Positions 7,501-12,259 of a DNA stretch of 12,259 nucleotides are shown here, piece after piece. Source of the stretch: Deltaproteobacteria bacterium (GTDB lineage Bacteria; Myxococcota_A; UBA9160). Made by a program: the position numbers and the translations under genes. Below the pieces are notes generated by a model. That model was not told where the DNA came from, did not search any database, and saw only the letters and a program-made list of their open reading frames with translations. Every line of letters starts with the position of its first letter. Within the stretch, counting starts at the first letter, position 1. The stretch covers positions 1 to 12,259 of the forward strand of contig DOUU01000006.1 of assembly GCA_003520425.1 (NCBI GenBank), given 5' to 3'.

Positions 7501-8271
7501 TCAGACCGTGGTTGCGATGCCCCCGTCTACGGGGATCACCGCCCCCGTGACGTAGGAGCCTGCGCGCGACGCCAAGTAGATCGCCACACCTGCCATATCG
7601 TCGGGTTCGCCGATCCGACGCAGCGGGCACGACCTCACGATCACCTCACGAAAGCGTTCCAGGGTGTCGGCCATCATTTTGCTTTGGAAGGGGCCCGGCG
7701 CGACCGCGTTGACCGTGATGTGGCGCGGCCCGAGCTGGCGTGCCAGCACGCGCGTCAAGTGATGCACGGCGGCCTTGCTTGCCGAATAGGCGTAGGTCTC
7801 GAAGGTGGGCACGTGGAGACCGTCGATGGAGCCAATGTTGATCACGCGCGCGGGGTCCGCGGCCTGCGCCGCCTTCTCGAGCAGCGGCAGGCAGAAGCGG
7901 GTCAAGTGGAACACGCCCTTGAGATTCAGATTCATGACCTTGTCGAAAGCGGCGTCCGGGTACTCGGAGATCGGAGCGCCCCAGTTCGCTCCAGAGTTGT
8001 TGACCAGGACGTGGAGCGCGCCCTCCCGATCGGCCAGGGCATCGGCAAGTCCGCGGCAGCCGCGCTCCGTCCCGAGATCGGCGCTGAAGGCAATGCATTC
8101 GCCCTGCCGCGAGAGCTCCGCCGCCACGCGCTCGCACTCCTCGCGCTTTCGCGAGGCGATGTAGACCTTCGCGCCCGCGTCGACGAAGCCCCGTGCGATC
8201 ATGAGGCCGATCCCGCGGGCTCCGCCCGTGACGAGTGCGACCTTGCCCGCGATCGAGAATAGATCCTTCAT
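7501..8271 (-). CDS. RhlG-like short-chain dehydrogenase/reductase
   Basis: A 256-residue classical SDR, a soluble NAD(P)-dependent oxidoreductase. It has the cofactor motif TGGARGIG at 15-22, R41 after strand 2 (favouring NADPH), NNSGA at 91-95, N116 in the MNLN motif, S148, and the catalytic Y162-x3-K166 (YSASK). VTGAVIPVDGG at the C-terminus is typical. The overall pattern (FSIAGKVALVTGGARGIG, RVINIGSIDG, APGPFQSKM) resembles Pseudomonas RhlG, a beta-ketoacyl reductase-like enzyme, so a 3-ketoacyl or related carbonyl substrate is a reasonable guess. The start ATG 8271 has a GGGAGG seven bases upstream. It is 21 bp after the metallo-beta-lactamase-fold gene and 34 bp before the lipoprotein gene, all on one strand. 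The fold and activity class are firm; the substrate is inferred. Confidence 0.94.
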   Translation of the reverse strand: MKDLFSIAGKVALVTGGARGIGLMIARGFVDAGAKVYIASRKREECERVAAELSRQGECIAFSADLGTERGCRGLADALADREGALHVLVNNSGANWGAPISEYPDAAFDKVMNLNLKGVFHLTRFCLPLLEKAAQAADPARVINIGSIDGLHVPTFETYAYSASKAAVHHLTRVLARQLGPRHITVNAVAPGPFQSKMMADTLERFREVIVRSCPLRRIGEPDDMAGVAIYLASRAGSYVTGAVIPVDGGIATTV

Positions 8272-8278
8272 CCCTGAG

Positions 8279-8284
8279 CCTCCC
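8279..8284 (-). promoter_or_regulatory. Shine-Dalgarno of the RhlG-like reductase gene
   Basis: GGGAGG on the minus strand, seven bases before the ATG at 8271. It lies in the 21-bp gap after the upstream stop codon and supports separate, operonic translation of the reductase. Confidence 0.75.
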
Positions 8285-8292
8285 GTTGTCTG

Positions 8293-9204
8293 TCACAAAC
8301 CGTCTGGCTTGACCGCGCCCGTGGCCTCCTGCCAAGCCCGCTGGATCGCGAAGTCGCGATCGAGCCGCATCACAAAGGGGATCGCCATGACCCCGTATCC
8401 TTTGTCCGCGGTGAGGGCGGAGGTGCGCTGTGCTTGCGCCAGGGACTCGCCCTTGGCCGCCGCGTCGGCGCCCACCTGCCACAACTGGCGAATGAAGCGC
8501 TGGAATGCGATCAGCCCGGCACGGTCGGACACGGGGCCGTGACCGGGGATGACCCGGTCGAAATCGAGCGCTAGCACACGGTCGAGCGTATCGCCCCACT
8601 CCTTCACCGAGCCCCCGGAATCGAGGTCGATATTCGGGTAGAGGCCGTTAAAGAACAGGTCGCCGGCGTGAAGAACGCGGTCCTCGACGAAGAGCACGAC
8701 CATGTCGCCGTCGGTATGCCCCCGGCCGAGATGCAAGGCGCGGATCGTCTTTCCGCCCAGTTTGAGCTCGTGCTCATCGGTGAATGTCTCGTTGGGGAGC
8801 GTGCCTGCGGCCGGACCCGTCCAGTACTCGGCGTCGCGGTTCCGCAGATGCTCGAGCGTGCGCTGCGTGGCGACGATCTTGGTCCCCGGGGCAAAGGCGG
8901 GATTGCCGTGCGTATGGTCCCGGTGCCAGTGCGTGTTGAACACCACTTGGACCGGACCACCGCCGAGCTCTTCGGCGAGCTCCCGGATGCGGTCCCCCTG
9001 CATGCGAAACGTCATGGTGTCGACGACCACGGCGCCTTCCGAGGTCCGAAGCACGCCGACGTTTCCGCCGAGTCCGAAGATGCAGCTTACGTCCTTTGAG
9101 ACCGTTTCCGCGTGGAGCGAGCGGATGCGTCCCGCGGCATAGACGACCGCAACCGCGAGCGCAAGTGCGATGACAAGGGCGATGCGTCGAAGCGTCCGCG
9201 CCAT
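8293..9204 (-). CDS. Membrane-anchored metallo-beta-lactamase-fold hydrolase
   Basis: A 303-residue protein with an N-terminal hydrophobic anchor or uncleaved signal (residues 8-24, after RRI), followed by a metallo-beta-lactamase fold probably facing the periplasm. The two-metal site is complete: HWHRDH with H92, H94, D96 and H97; GRGHTDGD with H163; HAGD with D182; and PGHG with H222. Families with this set hydrolyse lactams, thioesters, lactones, sulfate or phosphate esters; nothing here decides which. The frame is open up to 9810, but the real start is ATG 9204, which places the hydrophobic segment at the N-terminus and has GGAGGGG on the minus strand at 9209-9215. It is the first gene of the minus-strand cluster. 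A TATACT box lies about 30 bases upstream. Confidence 0.92.
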   Translation of the reverse strand: MARTLRRIALVIALALAVAVVYAAGRIRSLHAETVSKDVSCIFGLGGNVGVLRTSEGAVVVDTMTFRMQGDRIRELAEELGGGPVQVVFNTHWHRDHTHGNPAFAPGTKIVATQRTLEHLRNRDAEYWTGPAAGTLPNETFTDEHELKLGGKTIRALHLGRGHTDGDMVVLFVEDRVLHAGDLFFNGLYPNIDLDSGGSVKEWGDTLDRVLALDFDRVIPGHGPVSDRAGLIAFQRFIRQLWQVGADAAAKGESLAQAQRTSALTADKGYGVMAIPFVMRLDRDFAIQRAWQEATGAVKPDGL

Positions 9205-9208
9205 GGAG

Positions 9209-9215
9209 CCCCTCC
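9209..9215 (-). promoter_or_regulatory. Shine-Dalgarno of the metallo-beta-lactamase-fold gene
   Basis: GGAGGGG on the minus strand, four bases before ATG 9204. It decides this start over the longer open frame that reaches 9810. Confidence 0.7.
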
Positions 9216-9235
9216 GTCCGAAATCACGGCCCGGG

Positions 9236-9241
9236 AGTATA
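9236..9241 (-). promoter_or_regulatory. Possible -10 box of the minus-strand operon promoter
   Basis: TATACT on the minus strand matches the sigma-70 -10 consensus at five of six positions, in an otherwise very GC-rich region. It would give a leader of about 25 bases ahead of ATG 9204. No acceptable -35 hexamer is found 16-18 bases upstream (sequences such as GCTGCG), so this is tentative. Confidence 0.35.
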
Positions 9242-9411
9242 GGGAGAGGACGCTGCGCCGCAGCCTCCATGAAGCGACTCGGGCCGCGTGGCACGAAGGG
9301 CCTGGACTCCAGGTCGAGCAGGGATCCGGAGTTCAGAGCCCGCGGCGTCCCTCGTCCATCGCGCAGCCGCGGCCCGCATCGTCGGCACGCATTCCGCCCG
9401 GGGCTGTGGGA

Positions 9412-9432
9412 CCTCGCGTCCTGCGCGCGAGG
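9412..9432. repeat. Hairpin 1 of intergenic cluster
   Basis: Perfect inverted repeat: CCTCGCG at 9412-9418 pairs with CGCGAGG at 9426-9432 across a seven-base loop. No T-run on either side. Confidence 0.6.
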
Positions 9433-9439
9433 GAAGGGT

Positions 9440-9460
9440 GCCTGCGGGAGGGGCGCAGGC
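9440..9460. repeat. Hairpin 2 of intergenic cluster
   Basis: Perfect inverted repeat: GCCTGCG at 9440-9446 pairs with CGCAGGC at 9454-9460. The seven-base loop on the + strand is GGAGGGG, a ribosome-site-like sequence. Same 7-7-7 layout as hairpin 1. Confidence 0.6.
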
Positions 9461-9477
9461 CGCCCTTTCGAAGGGCG
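9461..9477. repeat. Hairpin 3 of intergenic cluster
   Basis: Perfect inverted repeat: CGCCCTT at 9461-9467 pairs with AAGGGCG at 9471-9477 around a three-base TCG loop. It directly abuts hairpin 2 with no spacer. No T-run follows, so it is not a canonical terminator. Confidence 0.6.
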
Positions 9478-9534
9478 AGCGGTCGCGCGCGGAGTTGCGT
9501 ACGCTTCGGGCTCCCGCCAGGCCTCCCGCCCCTC

Positions 9535-9539
9535 GGAGG
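9535..9539 (+). promoter_or_regulatory. Shine-Dalgarno of the duplicated-domain protein gene
   Basis: GGAGG lies seven bases before ATG 9547 and fixes the start, although the frame is open from 9112. Confidence 0.75.
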
Positions 9540-9546
9540 TTTCCCG

Positions 9547-10239
9547 ATGGCGCTTCTCAACGTTCTCTCGGTCCGCATGCGCCCGGAATGCTCTCGCCGC
9601 TACGAAGAGAGCGTTCGCCGCATTGCACAGCGCGCTGCCGCCCGCAAGGAGCCCGGGCACTGGCAGGCGCAGGAGGTGGCCTTCGGATCGATCGGTACGC
9701 TCTACTTTGTTCAAGAGCATACGGACTGGGCCGCGCTCGGAGAACAAGATCCGCCGCCGGCCTATTTGGCGCGACTGTTCGGCGAGCGCGAAGGAACGAA
9801 GCTCTACCATGAGATGGCCGAGTGCCTAGCGGACCTACGCTACACCGTGTCGAGGAACCGGCCGGACCTGAGCTACGCGCCCCATGTGGCCCCGGTGCCG
9901 CCGGCGCTTACGCTCGTCACCCTTCTGAGGGCGCGGCCCTGGAGCCTTCCGGCCTGCGAAGAGCTCATCGGCAAGGTGGCGGAAGCCATTCCCAAGGCCG
10001 ACGATCCGAGCCACCTGCTTGCCTATCAGACCGTGATCGGTGACTTGCGTACGTATTGGACGGTTCGGCCGATCCAGCGCATTGAAGCGCTCGACCGGGT
10101 GCTCCCGCCGCAGGAGCTGCTCGTCCGCGCCTTCGGTGCCGAAGAGGGAGACCGCATCTACCGCAAGGGGATCGACGCCCTCCAGCACGCCGAGCGGCAG
10201 ATGACCGTCTTGCGCCCCGATCTCTCTTACCTCGGCTGA
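9547..10239 (+). CDS. Tandem-duplicated small alpha/beta-domain protein (ABM/NIPSNAP-like fold guessed)
   Basis: A 230-residue, probably cytoplasmic protein with no signal or membrane segment. It consists of two copies of one ~109-residue domain, residues 2-110 and 120-228, offset by exactly 118 residues without gaps. I count about 33 identities in 109 positions. Shared landmarks are AL at the start, RxRP, EE, FG..EG..xY, and the closing hexapeptide RPDLSY at 105-110 and 223-228. Each copy reads as strand, helix, strands with an aromatic pattern, then a long helix, like dimeric ferredoxin-like barrels (ABM, NIPSNAP, EthD groups). Two copies in one chain could form such a barrel alone. No catalytic residue can be assigned. 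The start at ATG 9547 has a good Shine-Dalgarno. It precedes the ATP-grasp/alpha-E pair by 180 bp on the same strand; a functional link is possible but unproven. Confidence 0.88.
   Translation: MALLNVLSVRMRPECSRRYEESVRRIAQRAAARKEPGHWQAQEVAFGSIGTLYFVQEHTDWAALGEQDPPPAYLARLFGEREGTKLYHEMAECLADLRYTVSRNRPDLSYAPHVAPVPPALTLVTLLRARPWSLPACEELIGKVAEAIPKADDPSHLLAYQTVIGDLRTYWTVRPIQRIEALDRVLPPQELLVRAFGAEEGDRIYRKGIDALQHAERQMTVLRPDLSYLG
9550..10230 (+). repeat. Intragenic duplication, two copies with 354-bp period
   Basis: Copies 9550-9876 and 9904-10230 encode the two homologous domains. Protein identity is about 30% by hand count over 109 aligned residues, so the duplication is old. It is visible at protein level, most strongly in the last 37 residues of each copy. 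Confidence 0.85.
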
Positions 10240-10419
10240 CCCCGGATCGGGCCCCGCGCCGACCGGCTTGGACCCACATGCGCCGGAATCGGCGCGCCCT
10301 CAGCGCGCGCAGGCATTGCCCACCGGGAAGGCATGGCCCTCCGCGACCCGTAGCGCCGCACTTGGGCGATGCAGGGCGCACTTGCCCTACGGGGCACGGT
10401 CCTTGCTAGGGAGCTCCTC
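10240..10419. other. Intergenic leader before the ATP-grasp gene
   Basis: 180 bp without a credible gene. It contains an 8-bp direct repeat CGCACTTG at 10357-10364 and 10377-10384, 20 bp apart. It also has a small hairpin AGGGC (10373-10377)/GCCCT (10384-10388). A TTGCCC at 10383 has no matching -10 hexamer, so no promoter is called. Confidence 0.45.
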
Positions 10420-11919
10420 ATGCAGGGGCGGATGACCTCGGATCTCTTCACGGACTACCAGGTCGAAGACTTCTTCGACGAGGTGTTTGCCGCGCCCGGC
10501 GAGATCCGGGCCCACTACCGGCCCCTCGCCGAGCGCCTGCGAGCGCTCCGCCCCGAGGAGCTTCAGCGCCGGGCGCGCCTGCGCGACACGATCCTGCGCA
10601 ACCTCGGCATCACGTTCGCCGTCTACGGCGAAGCCCAGGGCATCGAGCGCACGTGGCCCCTGGACTTGATCCCGCGCATCATCCCCGCGGACGAGTGGCG
10701 CCACGTCGAGCGCGGGCTTGTCCAGCGCGTGCGGGCGCTCAACTGCTTTCTCGAGGACCTGTACCTCGGCGAACGCGCGGCTTTGCGGGATGGGGTGATC
10801 CCGGCCTGGCTCGTCCAGTCGTCGGCCGGCTTCTGCCGGGAGGCCTACGGCATTCCCGTGCCCCGGGGCGCGCACTGCGTGGTCGCAGGCATCGACGTCG
10901 TGCGCGACGCCCGCGGGACCTACCGCGTGCTCGAGGACAACCTGCGGACGCCGAGCGGCGTGTCTTATGTGCTGGAGAACCGCGCGACGCTCACGCGCGT
11001 TCTCCCGCACGTCTTCGCACAGCACCGCGTGCGCCCCGTGAATCACTATGGAGCGTCTCTCCTTTCGGCCCTGCGCAACCTCGCACCCGCAAACGCCTCG
11101 GATCCGCCGCGGATCGTGGTGCTGACGCCGGGCATCTACAACTCTGCGTACTTCGAGCATGCCTTTCTGGCGCGACAGATGGGCATCGAGCTGGTCGAAG
11201 GTCGCGATCTTGTCGTCGACGATCACGTCGTGTTCATGCGCACGACGCGCGGCCTCTCCCGCGTCGATGTGATCTATCGCCGGGTGGATGACGAATTCCT
11301 CGATCCCGCAGTCTTTCGCAGCGACTCGATTCTCGGCGTTCCGGGTCTGTTGGCAGCGGTACGCGCGGGCAATGTCAGCCTCGCCAACGCGATCGGCAAC
11401 GGCGTCGCAGACGACAAGGCGGTCTATGCCTATGTTCCGGCCCTCATCCGTTTCTATCTCGGCGAGGAACCGATCCTGCCGAATGTCGAGACCTATCTGC
11501 TGTGGGAGCCTGCCCAGCGGGCCGCGGTGCTCTCGCGACTCCACGAACTCGTCGTCAAACCGGTGGACGCATCCGGGGGATACGGGATCGTGATCGGACC
11601 GAAGGCGACGGAAGAAGAGCTCGCCGCGGTGCGCAAGTCGATCGAAGCCAAGCCGCGCAATTACATTGCGCAGGAGGTCGTCGCGCTCTCGCGCCATCCG
11701 ACGTTCGTGGACGATCTCCAGCGCGGCGGAGGCCGGATCGAAGGTCGCCATATCGATCTGCGCCCCTTCGTTCTCACGGGGGAGAAGATCGAGGTCATTC
11801 CCGGCGGACTGACGCGGGTGGCCCTTCGCAAGGGTTCCCTGGTCGTGAACTCTTCCCAGGGCGGTGGCTCGAAGGACACCTGGGTCCTCGCCGCCGATGA
11901 AGACGGTGGGTCGGGATGA
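10420..11919 (+). CDS. Circularly permuted ATP-grasp protein (CP_ATPgrasp, COG2308; formerly DUF404/DUF407)
   Basis: A 499-residue predicted cytoplasmic ATP-dependent ligase-like enzyme. Its family is proposed from comparative genomics to form amide bonds in small peptides or on proteins; the substrate is unknown. Typical blocks are visible: LGITFAVYG at 62-70; LEDNLRTPSGVSYVLENR at 171-188; LTPGIYNSAYFEH at 235-247; the ATP-grasp lysine and glycine-rich loop in VVKPVDASGGYGIVIG at 378-393 (K380); IDLRPF at 445-450 with R448; and SSQGGGSKDTWVL at 478-490. The length is normal for the family, so the gene is complete. I chose ATG 10420 because AGGGAG lies six bases upstream; ATG 10432 is the alternative, and the open frame back to 10369 lacks a ribosome site. 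Its ATG/TGA end overlaps the alpha-E gene start, implying translational coupling. Confidence 0.95.
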   Translation: MQGRMTSDLFTDYQVEDFFDEVFAAPGEIRAHYRPLAERLRALRPEELQRRARLRDTILRNLGITFAVYGEAQGIERTWPLDLIPRIIPADEWRHVERGLVQRVRALNCFLEDLYLGERAALRDGVIPAWLVQSSAGFCREAYGIPVPRGAHCVVAGIDVVRDARGTYRVLEDNLRTPSGVSYVLENRATLTRVLPHVFAQHRVRPVNHYGASLLSALRNLAPANASDPPRIVVLTPGIYNSAYFEHAFLARQMGIELVEGRDLVVDDHVVFMRTTRGLSRVDVIYRRVDDEFLDPAVFRSDSILGVPGLLAAVRAGNVSLANAIGNGVADDKAVYAYVPALIRFYLGEEPILPNVETYLLWEPAQRAAVLSRLHELVVKPVDASGGYGIVIGPKATEEELAAVRKSIEAKPRNYIAQEVVALSRHPTFVDDLQRGGGRIEGRHIDLRPFVLTGEKIEVIPGGLTRVALRKGSLVVNSSQGGGSKDTWVLAADEDGGSG

Positions 11920-12259
11920 TGCTGGCGAGGCATGCAGAGGACCTCTTCTGGGCTGGACGCTACATCGAGCGTGCCGAGGACACCGCCCGGCTCCTGGACG
12001 TGACCTACCACGGACTGCTCGAGTCCCCGCTTCTCGACGCCGCGAGCGCGTGGCGCGAGCTGCTCGAGCTGCTCTATCTCGACCAGGCGTTCGGGGCCAA
12101 GGGCCTGCCCGTGACAGCCTCCGCGGTGACGGAGTTCCTGGTGCTGGACCCGGACAACCCCGGCAGCATCGTGCGCGCCCTGGGGCGCGCCCGTGACAAC
12201 GCGCGAAACGTGCGCGAGCGCATCTCGACCGAGCTCTGGGAGGCGATCAATACCCTCTT
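11916..12259 (+). CDS. Alpha-E domain protein (DUF403, COG2307), 5' part only
   Basis: The frame runs off the window after 114 codons, about a third of the usual ~310 residues. The start overlaps the stop of the ATP-grasp gene (ATGATG at 11916-11921, TGA at 11917-11919). The second ATG at 11919 is equally possible. The N-terminus MMLARHAEDLFWAGRYIERA and following EDTARLLDV are the alpha-E family signature, with an all-helical, acidic pattern (LLELLYLDQAF, RARDNARNVRERIS). The domain almost always sits next to a circularly permuted ATP-grasp gene, as here, and is thought to act with it. Its biochemical role is not established. Confidence 0.94.
   Translation, partial: MMLARHAEDLFWAGRYIERAEDTARLLDVTYHGLLESPLLDAASAWRELLELLYLDQAFGAKGLPVTASAVTEFLVLDPDNPGSIVRALGRARDNARNVRERISTELWEAINTL

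Larger units (their letters stand above)
9205..9546. other. Intergenic region between divergent genes, rich in hairpins
   Basis: 342 bp with no credible gene. It holds the Shine-Dalgarno and possible -10 box of the minus-strand operon at its left end, and the Shine-Dalgarno of the + gene at its right end. Between them are several short inverted repeats: GCTGC/GCAGC at 9252-9264, GGCCTGG/CCAGGTC at 9299-9315 (one G-T pair), and three perfect 7-bp stems at 9412-9477. Six-frame reading of the region gives only arginine/proline-rich low-complexity frames. Confidence 0.6.

Noticed and set aside
7471..8262. 263-codon plus-strand frame opposite the reductase
   Set aside because: Histidine/arginine-rich mirror of the SDR gene, with no domain of its own.
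9205..9810. N-terminal extension of the MBL-fold gene by 202 residues
   Set aside because: Low complexity, crosses the divergent gene, and would bury the membrane anchor. GGAGGGG places the start at 9204.
10383..10411. Possible promoter just before the ATP-grasp gene (TTGCCC)
   Set aside because: No -10-like hexamer at proper spacing, and the site would overlap the ribosome-binding sequence.
10387..11751. 454-codon minus-strand frame opposite the ATP-grasp gene
   Set aside because: Aspartate/arginine/histidine-rich shadow frame. The plus strand carries the intact family motifs.

Overview
This is a GC-rich stretch of bacterial chromosome, packed with genes. It encodes two lipoproteins, a secreted HEAT-type protein, a BepA/LoiP-like M48 protease and an LpxH-like phosphoesterase. 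That points to a Gram-negative organism, most likely a deltaproteobacterial-type lineage such as Myxococcota or Binatia. The lineage is inferred from gene style only. I see no rRNA, tRNA, CRISPR array, insertion sequence or phage gene.

Left part (1-4644): the C-terminal two thirds of polyphosphate kinase 1 runs into the window on the + strand. It converges on a minus-strand gene for an exported HEAT-repeat-like protein, and their stop codons overlap within a single CTAG. That gene is divergent from an M48 metalloprotease lipoprotein, with only 26 bp between the two starts. A LOG-family phosphoribohydrolase follows on the + strand.

Middle part (4761-9204): a PAP2-type membrane phosphatase on the + strand converges on a minus-strand cluster and overlaps its last gene by 73 bp. 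Read in its own direction, this cluster is: membrane-anchored metallo-beta-lactamase-fold hydrolase, RhlG-like short-chain reductase, a lipoprotein that looks like a papain-fold cysteine hydrolase, and a calcineurin-type metallophosphoesterase. The first three genes are 21 and 34 bp apart and look like one operon. The fourth follows after 157 bp. Their combination suggests envelope or lipid metabolism, but no pathway can be named from sequence alone.

Right part (9205-12259): a 342-bp intergenic region between divergent genes carries three almost contiguous perfect 7-bp-stem hairpins. It is followed by a gene for a 230-residue protein made of two gap-free tandem copies of a ferredoxin-like (ABM/NIPSNAP-style) domain. 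After 180 bp comes a translationally coupled pair: a circularly permuted ATP-grasp ligase-like protein and an alpha-E domain protein, the latter cut by the window end. This pair belongs to a known but biochemically obscure peptide-ligase-type system.

The items most worth following up are the papain-like lipoprotein and its operon, the duplicated-domain protein, the ATP-grasp/alpha-E pair, the hairpin cluster, and the 73-bp convergent overlap of two phosphatase genes.
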